Positions 7,351-15,647 are shown, counted from the stretch's first letter. The stretch is 23,815 nt of DNA from an uncultured Collinsella sp. (GCA_937937835.1 CALDBJ010000035.1:1-23815); one strand, 5' to 3'. The notes: a model not told the origin generated them from the letters alone. A program made the numbers and translations.

Positions 7351-7413
7351 TTGCTGAGCGAAGGCGGTTATGTAGGTCTCACCGGCAAAAACCTCGACAT
7401 CGCCTGCGACTAG
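7351..7413 (+). pseudogene. relic of the 3' end of a second DUF4867 gene
   Basis: Read in frame, this encodes about 19 residues, SEGGYVGLTGKNLDIACD plus a TAG stop. They match the intact gene's C-terminus, AEGGYVGLIGKNLDITVD. Several differences are synonymous third-base changes (GAG/GAA, GGT/GGC, TAC/TAT, AAG/AAA). The relic therefore diverged while still coding and was truncated later. Upstream it breaks off at the polypyrimidine tract. It continues without a break into repeat copy 2, exactly as the intact gene continues into copy 1. Confidence 0.85.
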
Positions 7414-7606
7414 AATCTTCTGTCTCGATCTGTAACATCTAGCGGGCTAAATCGTCTCTATCTGTTACAGATCGAGACAAACTGCAGGGGACAGGCCGAA
7501 CAATCTCGATCTGTAACACCAGGCCCGATTTTGGCGGCCTAGATGTTACAGATCGAGACAAACCGGGCCCAAGCCGCCACAAAGGTGCCTGTCCCCTTTG
7601 TGGTGG
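7408..7606. repeat. 199-bp hairpin-rich direct repeat, copy 2
   Basis: Second copy of 5984-6182, offset by 1424 bp, with 194 of 199 positions identical. The 17-bp hairpin is at 7421-7437 with 7463-7479, and the 15-bp hairpin is at 7504-7518 with 7544-7558. The third hairpin is better paired here than in copy 1 (CCACAAAGG with CCTTTGTGG). An internal GGGGACAGGC is also complementary to the GCCTGTCCCC of that hairpin's loop. Confidence 0.95.
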
Positions 7607-7694
7607 ATTGGGCAGGCGGGTATCAAAAAGTGTCAGACGGGGCGGTTGCCGGGCGCCTGCACGCGAAAAGAAGTATCGGCCTGCGCCGTTGCCG

Positions 7695-7723
7695 TTGAGC
7701 GGCGCGTTGTTTGCAGGGATACT
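7695..7723 (+). promoter_or_regulatory. candidate promoter of the GH1 gene
   Basis: TTGAGC (7695-7700), a 17-bp spacer and GATACT (7718-7723) place the start about 30 bp before the ATG. Both boxes are 4 of 6 matches. No catabolite or operator dyad is obvious in 7607-7758. Confidence 0.4.
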
Positions 7724-7758
7724 GAGCCTATGACAACAGCGTGCGAAAGGATTGATGC

Positions 7759-9189
7759 ATGGCTTTCCGTAATGACTTCCTGTGGGGCGGCGCGACGGCT
7801 GCCAACCAGTGCGAGGGCGCCTACAACGTGGACGGCCGCGGCCTTGCCAACGTGGACGTGGCTCCGCACGGCCCCGAGCGCTATGCGGTGGTCTCCGGCC
7901 AGCGTAAAATGCTCGACTTCGAGGACGGCTATTACTATCCCGCGCAGACCGGCATCGATTTCTATCACCACTACAAAGAGGACATCGCTCTCTTTGCCGA
8001 GATGGGCTTTAAGACCTTCCGTATGAGCCTGGCTTGGACCCGCATCTTCCCCAACGGTGACGAGACCGAGCCCAACGAGGCTGGCCTGGCCTTCTATGAG
8101 GACGTATTCCGCGAGTGTCAGGCGCACGGCATCGAGCCACTCGTGACCATCACGCACTTCGACTGCCCGATTCACCTCATCAAGGAGTACGGCGGCTGGC
8201 GCAACCGCAAGCTCATCGACTTCTACAAGAACCTCGCGACCACGATCTTCACCCGCTACAAGGGCCTGGTGAAGTACTGGCTTACCTTCAACGAGATCAA
8301 TATGATTCTGCACCTGCCGTTTATGGGTGCCGGCCTGGTCTTTGAGGAGGGTGAGAACAAGGAAGCCGTCGAGTACCTGGCCGCCCACAACGAGCTCGTC
8401 GCCAGCGCTTGGGCAACCAAGATCGCCCACGAGATCGACCCCGAGATCAAGATCGGCTGCATGCTCGCTGCAGGTAGCTACTACCCCTACAGCTGCCGTC
8501 CGGGCGATGTGCGCCAGGCGCAGCTCGGCAACCAGGACAATTACTTCTTCGTTGACGTCCAGAGCCGTGGCTACTACCCGGCCTATGCCGTCAAGAAGCT
8601 CGAGCGTCTAGGCATCGATGTGGGTATGACGGACGAGGACCGCGAGATCCTGGCCGCCAACACCGTCGATTTCATCAGCTTTAGCTATTACAGCACCCGT
8701 TGCTCCGCCGGTGCCGATAACCCCGATGTCGAGCGCACCCAGGGCAACGCCTTCGCCGGCGCCAAGAACCCCTACCTGCAGGAGAGCCAGTGGGGCTGGG
8801 CCATCGATCCGCTGGGCTTCCGCATCACCCTTAACGACCTGTACGACCGTTATCAGAAGCCGCTGTTTGTGGTCGAGAACGGTCTGGGTGCCAAGGATGT
8901 TGTCGAGGAGGATGGTTCCATCAACGACGACTACCGTATCGACTACCTGCGCCAGCACATCCAGACCATGCGCGACGCAGTGACCGAGGACGGCGTTGAC
9001 CTGTTGGGCTACACCACCTGGGGCCCGATCGACCTGGTGTCTGCCGGCACGGGCGAGATGTCCAAGCGCTACGGCTTTATCTACGTCGATCGCGACGATG
9101 CAGGCAACGGCACCCTCAAGCGCTCCAAGAAGAAGAGCTTCGACTGGTACAAGCATGTCATTGAAACGAATGGTGAGGACCTGTCCTAA
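7759..9189 (+). CDS. glycoside hydrolase family 1, probable 6-phospho-beta-glucosidase
   Basis: A 476-aa cytosolic TIM-barrel hydrolase, predicted to cleave phosphorylated beta-glucosides (such as cellobiose-6-P or aryl-glucoside-6-P) imported by a PTS. The GH1 N-terminal motif FLWGGATAANQCEGAY (7-22) is present. The acid/base is E179 in TFNEIN and the nucleophile is E373 in VVENGLG. The C-terminal SAGTGEMSKRYGFIYVD segment carries S428, K436 and Y438 in the arrangement that binds the 6-phosphate, so the phospho-enzyme is favoured over a plain beta-glucosidase. The start ATG 7759 has an AAAGGA site 8 bp upstream. No PTS permease or antiterminator gene is next to it, so its transporter must be elsewhere. 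A strong hairpin follows the gene. Confidence 0.9.
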   Translation: MAFRNDFLWGGATAANQCEGAYNVDGRGLANVDVAPHGPERYAVVSGQRKMLDFEDGYYYPAQTGIDFYHHYKEDIALFAEMGFKTFRMSLAWTRIFPNGDETEPNEAGLAFYEDVFRECQAHGIEPLVTITHFDCPIHLIKEYGGWRNRKLIDFYKNLATTIFTRYKGLVKYWLTFNEINMILHLPFMGAGLVFEEGENKEAVEYLAAHNELVASAWATKIAHEIDPEIKIGCMLAAGSYYPYSCRPGDVRQAQLGNQDNYFFVDVQSRGYYPAYAVKKLERLGIDVGMTDEDREILAANTVDFISFSYYSTRCSAGADNPDVERTQGNAFAGAKNPYLQESQWGWAIDPLGFRITLNDLYDRYQKPLFVVENGLGAKDVVEEDGSINDDYRIDYLRQHIQTMRDAVTEDGVDLLGYTTWGPIDLVSAGTGEMSKRYGFIYVDRDDAGNGTLKRSKKKSFDWYKHVIETNGEDLS

Positions 9190-9225
9190 GGAAGCTGAGA
9201 CACTCAACTTCATAGCCTCCTAACC

Positions 9226-9261
9226 AAGGCGCCCAGCGAGTATGTGCTCGCCGGGCGCCTT
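9226..9261. terminator. strong hairpin after the GH1 gene
   Basis: Arms 9226-9240 and 9247-9261 pair at 14 of 15 positions (AAGGCGCCC...GGGCGCCTT) around a 6-nt loop. No U-tract follows. It lies 37 bp after the GH1 stop and 68 bp before the next start. Confidence 0.6.
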
Positions 9262-9313
9262 GCCGTCTGCGGATTTTGGGACATGCGGCCCGCTTTTTCG
9301 ACCCATCTGTCGG

Positions 9314-9319
9314 TACACT
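9314..9319 (+). promoter_or_regulatory. candidate -10 box of the signalling operon
   Basis: TACACT lies 10 bp before ATG 9329. If used, the transcript would be almost leaderless. The -35 region is poor, and no Shine-Dalgarno sequence is seen before that ATG, which fits a leaderless start. Confidence 0.35.
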
Positions 9320-9328
9320 AAAAGCACT

Positions 9329-11212
9329 ATGGGTACCCGCGAGCGACATATCGGCCACGCGGCCGCCCGGACCGCACCGGCTGCGGATCCCAGGGACGGC
9401 AGGCTCTTCGCCATGCCGCGATTCCTTGTTGGCATAACACATCAGGTGTACCGCCACCGCGTCTTTGCTATCGCCGGCGCCATCACCGCGCTGTTCCTCA
9501 TGCTTTTGGCAGTCTTGCCGGCGCTGTTCGCCTTCGACCCCAAACTTTCTAACGCCGTGCCCGCCTATAGCGAGGTGTCCGAAGAGGTCGTGGATGCGTT
9601 CGCCCACTCGAGCTCTCTCCCGCTGCTTGTCGCCGCAATTATATTTTCGATCTGGGGCGTATCGGTCTATCTGCGCTGTTTGGACTATGTGTTGCGCCGC
9701 CGTCTTGTTGCCATCGCCACCATCTGCGCCCTGTGGATGATCGAAGTCATTCTCAAGTACAAGTCGTTCACGCCGTTCTATGCCACCGTGCTGTGGTACC
9801 TGTACTACGTGCCCATGACGCTCATTCCGCTGCTCTACCAGTTGTGTGGTCTGCGCCTTGCGGGCCTGGAGCAACACCGCCTGGGTCGCCGCTACTGCGC
9901 TGCGCTGTGGATTATGGCTATCCTGCTTATCGGATTTGTGCTCACCAACGATTTTCACCAGCAGGTCTTCCACTTTGACCGTACAAGCGACACCTGGAGC
10001 AACGATTACACGTACGGCTGGGGCTATTTCGCCGTCCTCGTGTGGACGGCCTTTAACTTTGTGGCCTTTTTTATCCTGGTGGGCCGGTCCTCGTCCTTTC
10101 GCATCCAACGTTTCTCGGGCACGGCGGCGCTCGTGCTGCTGGGCGGCGCGTTCTTTGCCATCTCATATGCGTTGCGCGTGCCCTGGGCATGGAGGCTCAA
10201 CTTCTCGCTCGTCTATTGCGTCTTGTGCGTGGTGGCGATGGAAATCTGTCTCGATTGCGGTGTCATTCCGTCATATCACGACATCGCCGGCATCTTCGAC
10301 ACCTTGCCGCTCGACCTCAAAGTTCTAACGCGCGACCTGCAGGAAGTCTATGCCACGCCAGTGTCAAAGCCAATGCCGGTAGGCGTGTGCGAAGAGCTGC
10401 GAGCCCAGGAACACGGGCATGCCCATGCCTTTGCCGTGGAGTCCAATCCCGATGTAATGTACCGAGCCTTTCCACTGCTGGGTGGATCGGCCCTGCTTGC
10501 CCAAGACGTGTCGGATCTCAACGAGCTTAACCGTGAACTGGCACACCGTCGCATGGAGCTGCAGCGTCAAAACGAGCTGCTCGCTGCCGACTACGACCTT
10601 AAGACGCACCTGGCAGATCAAGAGGCCGAGACCTTGCTGGTTCAAGACGTGGACCAGGCGCTTGCCCGCGCGCTCGAAGGGATGTACGACCTGCTGAGCT
10701 CGCTGCCGCCGTTGACCGATGAATCGTCTTCGCACGAGCGTTACCGCATGCTGCAGCGCGCCAAGATGCTCGTCGCCTATTGCAAGCGCAAGGGGTCGCT
10801 CACGTTGGCACAGCACGGGGAGAGCGGTTTTGATCGTGACCGCATTCAGCTCATTGCCAACGAGCTCGCAAGCGACCTGCGCACCATCGATATCGATTGC
10901 GCCTCGATTATCGCCATACGGCGCCCGTTGCACGCCAGTACGGTAAGCGCCCTGTACGACTGCGTGTATGACTTTGCGTTTTTTGCCTACACCACCGACC
11001 ATCCGGCGCTTATGTATCACTTGGGCGACCATGACCGATGCAGTGTCGAGCTACGCGCCACGCTTTTTTCCAACGATGATGCAGATCTTTCGCAGACGCC
11101 CGCTGCGCAAGAGCTCGATAGCGCTCTGCAAGGGCGCAACGTGGCATACCGCCTTGAGGGCGAGCCCGGCCAGCTGCGCATGATCGTCTTGATGCCGAGG
11201 GCGGGTGAGTGA
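9329..11212 (+). CDS. 7TM sensor protein with degenerate kinase-like C-terminal half
   Basis: About 627 aa if started at ATG 9329, or 599 aa from the ATG at 9413; the start is uncertain. The N-terminal half carries about seven TM helices of the histidine-kinase 7TM type, including the family-like YYVPMTLIPLLYQLCGL and GFVLTNDFHQQVFHFD blocks. A soluble sensor-like stretch follows, then a heptad-rich helix (LNRELAHRRMELQRQNELLAADYDLKTHL) that should form a coiled coil. The C-terminal 200 residues sit where a dimerisation and ATPase domain would be, but I find no phospho-acceptor His block, no N-box and no DxGxG/GxG motifs. It probably senses a signal and works with the kinase encoded next, whose start overlaps or abuts its stop. 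Whether it binds ATP is unknown. Confidence 0.75.
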   Translation: MGTRERHIGHAAARTAPAADPRDGRLFAMPRFLVGITHQVYRHRVFAIAGAITALFLMLLAVLPALFAFDPKLSNAVPAYSEVSEEVVDAFAHSSSLPLLVAAIIFSIWGVSVYLRCLDYVLRRRLVAIATICALWMIEVILKYKSFTPFYATVLWYLYYVPMTLIPLLYQLCGLRLAGLEQHRLGRRYCAALWIMAILLIGFVLTNDFHQQVFHFDRTSDTWSNDYTYGWGYFAVLVWTAFNFVAFFILVGRSSSFRIQRFSGTAALVLLGGAFFAISYALRVPWAWRLNFSLVYCVLCVVAMEICLDCGVIPSYHDIAGIFDTLPLDLKVLTRDLQEVYATPVSKPMPVGVCEELRAQEHGHAHAFAVESNPDVMYRAFPLLGGSALLAQDVSDLNELNRELAHRRMELQRQNELLAADYDLKTHLADQEAETLLVQDVDQALARALEGMYDLLSSLPPLTDESSSHERYRMLQRAKMLVAYCKRKGSLTLAQHGESGFDRDRIQLIANELASDLRTIDIDCASIIAIRRPLHASTVSALYDCVYDFAFFAYTTDHPALMYHLGDHDRCSVELRATLFSNDDADLSQTPAAQELDSALQGRNVAYRLEGEPGQLRMIVLMPRAGE

Positions 11213-11214
11213 CG

Positions 11215-12708
11215 ATGCAGATTTCGCTCATTCTTCCCCAAATCGTTGCGCTCGATGTTGTCTTTGCCCTGGCTGCGTGTCTGCAGACGATCCACGTCCC
11301 GCTCATCGCATCGCGCCGCTCGTCCTATAACCGTAAGGTGATTTGTGCCTACGAGGCGAGCCTTGTGCTTCACCTAGTTATTTCGGCGCTCATCTTGTTC
11401 GCGTCGTCTGGCTCATATCTGGTGGCGCCGCTTGACGTTTGCGCCAGGGCAATGGGCGGAGCGTTGTGGCTCAATGCCGTGATCTTTGCCTACGGCGTGG
11501 TGCTTATGGTGCGCTATCGTCGCCCCGTCATGCTGGCCGAACTGTTGCTCGTTGCCGCCGTGACACCGCCGGTGGTTTTTGCCATGGGCTCGGCGTGGAC
11601 CGTTGTCCTTATCGCAGAGGGAGCGTTCTTCCTGTTCCGTTCCATCGCGGCGCTCTTGATGGATGTCCGCAACCGCCAGGAGGATATCACCATGTTCTCG
11701 ACGATCGAGACCATCAACGTGATTCCCGTGGGCATCCTGTATCTGGACCCGAGGGGCCGTCCGCTGCTCATGAACCGCTGCATGCGCAAAAACCTGGTGG
11801 AGCTTCATATGCCCACCGACCTAGGCGATATGAGCGGTACATGGAACGACCTGCGCAAACTCAGCATGCAAATGCCCGAAAGCAGCAGGAACCGTGTGCG
11901 GATTAATCTGGACCGCTTTGGTGAGGCGCGCGTTGTGGTCGAGGTTTCTCCCGCCGAGATTCGCTTGTTCGTGCACGATGACGTTATGATTTCGGGCCGC
12001 CTCTTCGAGCGCATTATCGGTCTGGATGTAACAGAGTATGCGCATGCCCATGATCGCCTAGCGCAAGCCAACCACCTGCTTGAGCTTGCGGGCCAAGAGC
12101 TCCAAGCCCAGATCGAAGAAGTCAAAAAAGTTGCTGACAATGCGGCCTATCTGCGTATGCGCGCTCGCGTGCACGACGTGATCGGGCAGCGCCTGTCCAT
12201 TCTCCATCGTTATCTGGAGGAAGGGCGCCTGGATGACGAGTCACTCGAGCAGATCGACCCGCTGCTGCGCTCAATCGCTGCCGATCTGCGCAGCGGGGGC
12301 GACACCGAACCGGCAGAGCAATTGGGCGATATCGTCCATGCCTTTGGCCTGGTGAGCGTGCAGATCGATGTGGAGGGCGAGCTGCCAAACGACGCGCGTG
12401 TCGCCGCAGCATTTTTGCAGATTATCCGCGAAGCCTCGACCAATGCCACCAAGCATGCACAGGCCCATCAGGTCCATGTGCGCCTGTGGCAGGAGGGGAT
12501 GGAAGACGGCGCTGTCGCGCGGATGGTCGTTTCTAACGACGGAGCGCCTGCACCCGTATCGTATCGCGAGGGAACGGGTATCCCAGGTATGAGGCATGTC
12601 GCACAGAATCTGGGCGGCAGCCTGGAAGTCCACACCGCCCCGCCCTTCACGCTTACGGTGTCCATCCCGCTCGCCTCCAGCGCCACGGTCCAAAGGAGAA
12701 GTTCATGA
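11215..12708 (+). CDS. membrane sensor histidine kinase (HisKA_3/HATPase_c-like)
   Basis: A 497-aa kinase with about six or seven N-terminal TM helices (to about residue 160), a PAS-like linker (METINVIPVGILYLDPRGRPLLMN style) and a C-terminal kinase core. H320, in ARVHDVIGQRLSILHRYLEEG, is the probable phosphorylated residue of a LuxR-partner kinase. N410 lies in the REASTNATKHA N-box. SNDG and GTGIPGMRHVAQNLGG supply the G-boxes. The protein should phosphorylate the response regulator encoded next. The start is either ATG 11215, two bases after the preceding stop, or GTG 11209, which overlaps that stop as GTGA. Both have purine-rich sites, and ATG is chosen as the stronger codon. The 3' end overlaps the next gene as ATGA, a sign of translational coupling. 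Confidence 0.85.
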   Translation: MQISLILPQIVALDVVFALAACLQTIHVPLIASRRSSYNRKVICAYEASLVLHLVISALILFASSGSYLVAPLDVCARAMGGALWLNAVIFAYGVVLMVRYRRPVMLAELLLVAAVTPPVVFAMGSAWTVVLIAEGAFFLFRSIAALLMDVRNRQEDITMFSTIETINVIPVGILYLDPRGRPLLMNRCMRKNLVELHMPTDLGDMSGTWNDLRKLSMQMPESSRNRVRINLDRFGEARVVVEVSPAEIRLFVHDDVMISGRLFERIIGLDVTEYAHAHDRLAQANHLLELAGQELQAQIEEVKKVADNAAYLRMRARVHDVIGQRLSILHRYLEEGRLDDESLEQIDPLLRSIAADLRSGGDTEPAEQLGDIVHAFGLVSVQIDVEGELPNDARVAAAFLQIIREASTNATKHAQAHQVHVRLWQEGMEDGAVARMVVSNDGAPAPVSYREGTGIPGMRHVAQNLGGSLEVHTAPPFTLTVSIPLASSATVQRRSS

Positions 12709-13325
12709 TTCGCGTGTTAATCGTCGAAGACCAGGCTATCTTGCGCGAGAGCCTCGCGCGCTCCGTCGGTGACCAGCCCGACATGACGGTTGTTGCCGCG
12801 ATCGCCGACGCCTCGGATGCCTTGGACGTTGTGCTTAAGGAGCGCCCGGACATGATACTGATGGACGTATGCACCGAGCATGATTCCAACGGCATCGTGG
12901 CGGCGGCGCGCATCAAAGAACAACTGCCCGAGTGCCGCGTCATTATCATGACTGGTATGCCCGAAATCACCTTTGTGGACCAGGCGCGCGAGGCGGGCGT
13001 CGACAGCTTTGTGTACAAGAACGTCGGTATCGACGAGCTTTTCGCCGTGATGCGCTCCACGTTGGCGGGTTACTGCACGTTTCCCAAGCCGCCCGAGAGC
13101 ATCTTCTCGGGCACGGCGGCCCTCGACGATGTAGAGCTGTCGATTTTGCGCCTTGCCTGCGAGGGCAAGAGCCGTCGCGAGATCGCGGCCGAGCTGTTTA
13201 TGAGCGAGGGCACCATCAAACGCCGCATCTCGGAGATTCTCAATAAGACCGGCTACGACAACATCATGCGCTTGGCCGTGCGCGCAGTAACGGAGGGCAG
13301 CATCGTTCCCAACATGGAGCGCTAG
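12705..13325 (+). CDS. NarL/LuxR-type response regulator
   Basis: A 206-aa two-domain regulator. The receiver domain (1-120) has the acidic pair in IVEDQ, the phospho-acceptor D54 in LMDV, T83 in IMTG and K105 in VYKN. The LuxR-type HTH (about 140-200) contains LSILRLACEGKSRREIAAELFMSEGTIKRRISEIL, with the TIKRR recognition helix. This sequence reads IKRRISEI where most family members have VK.HL..I, so its DNA target may be unusual. A clear AGGAG lies 8 bp before ATG 12705, which overlaps the kinase stop. It is the output of the three-gene system. Its targets are not shown by the sequence, and no obvious operator repeats lie in front of its own operon. Confidence 0.92.
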   Translation: MIRVLIVEDQAILRESLARSVGDQPDMTVVAAIADASDALDVVLKERPDMILMDVCTEHDSNGIVAAARIKEQLPECRVIIMTGMPEITFVDQAREAGVDSFVYKNVGIDELFAVMRSTLAGYCTFPKPPESIFSGTAALDDVELSILRLACEGKSRREIAAELFMSEGTIKRRISEILNKTGYDNIMRLAVRAVTEGSIVPNMER

Positions 13326-13350
13326 CGCTCGTTACGCATCGGCATAAAGC

Positions 13351-13385
13351 GGCGGGGCCGCAGGATCAACTCCTGCGGTCCCGCC
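13351..13385. terminator. hairpin between convergent genes
   Basis: Arms 13351-13365 and 13371-13385 pair over 15 positions with one G-U, around a 5-nt loop. The hairpin lies 25 bp after the response-regulator stop and 48 bp from the stop of the opposing lipoprotein gene. It has no U-tract on either strand and may serve both. Confidence 0.6.
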
Positions 13386-13433
13386 TGGTGTGCGTGGATG
13401 TGTCCGCCAATCCGCGGCTGTCGGTGTCTGCCG

Positions 13434-14276
13434 TTACGCGATGGTCGCGGTGTAGGAGGCGACGTCCTCATAGGAATCGGTCAGGTAGGCGTCGATGCCG
13501 ATGGTCGTATTGACGAGGTCGTCAAGGCTGTCAAGCTCGCCGCTCGAGAACGTGAATTCCTCGGTGGCGTTGGTACCGGGCATCAGGTGAGCCGAGAACC
13601 AGGGTTCCTTCATGGTGCCGTTGACGTTGGTCTTGCCGGAAGGAGCGTAGAAGGTCAGGTCCTTGTCGCTCTTGTTGGTGATGTTGACGACAAAGCCGAT
13701 GTCGCCCCAGTCGTCCTTGAACTTCTCGGTGATGGTGATGGTGCACAGATCGTCATCGGCGACGGTGACGGCGGGGGAGATTTCGACACTCTGGACATCG
13801 TCGTCTTCGACGGCCTCATCGATCTCCTCTTCCTTCTCGGCGTTCTCGCGATCCTTCTTCACCGTACCGGACAGATCCTTGTCGGACTTCGTAAAGATAA
13901 GCTTGTCGCCTTCCACCTCGAGGACGAGCTTGTCGTCCTTGAGCTTCAGGTCGTGCGATTCATCTTCGGCGGTAATCGTTACGGTGGTGGCGTCCTTGGC
14001 CTCCCATTTCAGGTCGGCGACCTCAAGGAACATGTCGAGGACGCCCGTGCCGTCTTCGTCGAGGATCAGGATACAGTTGAGGCCCCACTCCTTGAGCATA
14101 TCCATGTACTCATCGGTGAGCTCTTCGCCGTCCAAGGTTCCACCCGAGTACTGCCAGCTGCCGACGAAGTTGGCCTTGGGGTCTTTGCCGCCGCCGCTGC
14201 AGCCCGTCAGGGCAAAGGCGAGCGCCAGGACGCATGTCAGAAATGCGAGTACGGACTTTTTGAACGTTGTCTTCAT
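13434..14276 (-). CDS. secreted lipoprotein of unknown function
   Basis: 280 aa with a type II signal peptide: KTTFKK, a hydrophobic stretch, and lipobox LTGC with lipidated C26, then a GGG linker. The mature part is very acidic, with a D/E-rich stretch (EKEEEIDEAVEDDD, about 165-180). It ends in an Ig-like beta domain (TITEKFKDDWGDIGFVVNITNKSDKDLTFYA...) resembling DUF4352/DUF5067-type extracellular domains. That resemblance is a fold guess. ATG 14276 is preferred to the upstream ATG at 14291 because GGAGG sits 5 bp upstream of it and the extra residues would lie before a normal signal peptide. It follows the SPFH gene by 80 bp in the same direction, so it may belong to that cluster. I do not recognise a function. 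Confidence 0.8.
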   Translation of the reverse strand: MKTTFKKSVLAFLTCVLALAFALTGCSGGGKDPKANFVGSWQYSGGTLDGEELTDEYMDMLKEWGLNCILILDEDGTGVLDMFLEVADLKWEAKDATTVTITAEDESHDLKLKDDKLVLEVEGDKLIFTKSDKDLSGTVKKDRENAEKEEEIDEAVEDDDVQSVEISPAVTVADDDLCTITITEKFKDDWGDIGFVVNITNKSDKDLTFYAPSGKTNVNGTMKEPWFSAHLMPGTNATEEFTFSSGELDSLDDLVNTTIGIDAYLTDSYEDVASYTATIA

Positions 14277-14356
14277 GGTGTCCTCCTTCATCGAACGAAA
14301 CCCATAGAAGCAAATGCGGGGGTGGCGGATCCCCCGCTCATTACCAGTTAGGGGCG

Positions 14357-15598
14357 CTAGGGCCTGGGCGTTCCGCAGTTGCTGCAGAACTTGCCGCCGT
14401 TTTCGCTACCGCAGTTGGGGCAGAACCACTTGGCCGGTGCGGGGGCGGGCGCGGGACTGCCGCACTCGGAGCAGAACTTGCCGGTGTTGGTGGCACCGCA
14501 GCTGCAGGTCCACGTGCCGGCCGCGGGTGCGGCGGCGGGGGCCGGTGCGGGGGCGGGCGCCGGAGCCGGCTGCGGGGCGGCCTGCTGCTGTGCCTGGCCG
14601 GCGGCGAACAGCTGGCTGGCATTCATGCCGCCCATGCCACCTGCCATGCCCATGCCCATAAAGCCGGCCATTGCGCCGTTGGGGTTAGCGGCCGCCGCGC
14701 GCATCGCGTCGCTCTGGGCGCTGGCGATGTTGGCTGCTGCCATGGTGGGATCGCGCATGACCGCGGCCTTCTGCAGGTCCTTGATCATCTGCTCGTCCTC
14801 TTGCGAGGCGGCGATGGAGTTGACGCCAAAGCTCACGATCTCGACACCACGCAGGTCGCGCCAGTCGGCCGAGAGGACCTCGTTGAGCGCGCGGGCGAGC
14901 TCGGTGGTGTGGCCGGGGATGGCACTGTAGCGGATGCCCATCTCCGAGATCTTGGCAAAGGCGGGCTGCAGGGCGGTGAGCAGCTCGGACTTAAGCTGGC
15001 TGTCGATCTTGTCGCGCGTATAGCTATCGGTCACGTTGCCGCATACGTTGGTGTAGAACAGCAGCGGGTTGGTGATGCGGTACGAATACTCGCCGTTGCA
15101 GCGCACGGAGATGTCGACGTCCAGACCAATGTTGTTATCGACCACGCGGAAGGGCACGGGCGAGGCGGTGCCGTACTTATTGCCGATAATCTCCTTGGTG
15201 TTGATGAAGTAGACGCGCTGGTCCTTGCCCGCGTCGCCGCCAAAGGTAAAGCGGCTGCCGATATTGGCGAAGGTCTCCTTGATGGAATTGCCCAGGTTGC
15301 CGCTAAAGACGCTCGGCTCGCTGCCGGTATCGAAGACGAACTCACCGGGCTCCAGCGCGGCTTCGATGATCTTGCCGTTTTGCACCACGAGCATGCCCTG
15401 GCCATCGTTGACGGCGATGACCGAGCCGTTGGAGATGACGTTGTCCTCGCCGCGCGTGTTGGAGCTGCGGCCACCGGTGCGTTTGCTGCCCTTGCAGGCC
15501 AAGACGTCAGCAGGCATCGATTCGCAGTAGATAAATTCCTTCCACTGGTCGGCCATGACGCCGCCGGCAGCTCCCAATCCAGCTTTCAAGAGTCCCAT
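14357..15598 (-). CDS. SPFH-domain protein with two C-terminal zinc ribbons (YdjI-like)
   Basis: A 413-aa membrane-associated scaffold-type protein. Residues about 25-280 form the SPFH/band-7 core, here the YdjI-like subgroup with ADQWKEFIYCESMPADVLACKG at the start and ISEMGIRYSAIPGHTTELARALNEVL towards the end. A Gly/Met/Ala-rich stretch (FMGMGMAGGMGGM) and a Pro-Ala linker of about 20 residues follow. Then come two treble-clef or rubredoxin-like ribbons, CSCGATNTGKFCSECG and CPNCGSENGGKFCSNCG. It has no classic N-terminal TM hairpin. In B. subtilis the homologous ydjFGHI operon is tied to envelope stress (established for that species). A similar role here is inference. The start is ATG 15598 with AAAGGAAG upstream. 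Confidence 0.85.
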   Translation of the reverse strand: MGLLKAGLGAAGGVMADQWKEFIYCESMPADVLACKGSKRTGGRSSNTRGEDNVISNGSVIAVNDGQGMLVVQNGKIIEAALEPGEFVFDTGSEPSVFSGNLGNSIKETFANIGSRFTFGGDAGKDQRVYFINTKEIIGNKYGTASPVPFRVVDNNIGLDVDISVRCNGEYSYRITNPLLFYTNVCGNVTDSYTRDKIDSQLKSELLTALQPAFAKISEMGIRYSAIPGHTTELARALNEVLSADWRDLRGVEIVSFGVNSIAASQEDEQMIKDLQKAAVMRDPTMAAANIASAQSDAMRAAAANPNGAMAGFMGMGMAGGMGGMNASQLFAAGQAQQQAAPQPAPAPAPAPAPAAAPAAGTWTCSCGATNTGKFCSECGSPAPAPAPAKWFCPNCGSENGGKFCSNCGTPRP

Positions 15599-15647
15599 GG
15601 TGATCTTCCTTTCTCGTCAAAGGCCGGGTGGTTATTGGTCAGAATGA

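Noticed and set aside
5984..7606. Insertion sequence or integron bounded by the direct repeats
   Set aside because: No transposase or integrase is encoded, the repeats are long and direct rather than short and terminal-inverted, and no target-site duplication is visible.
7598..8026. Plus-strand frame overlapping the GH1 start
   Set aside because: It runs out of frame into the GH1 gene, is Thr/Arg/Ser-rich, and has no ribosome site or family resemblance.
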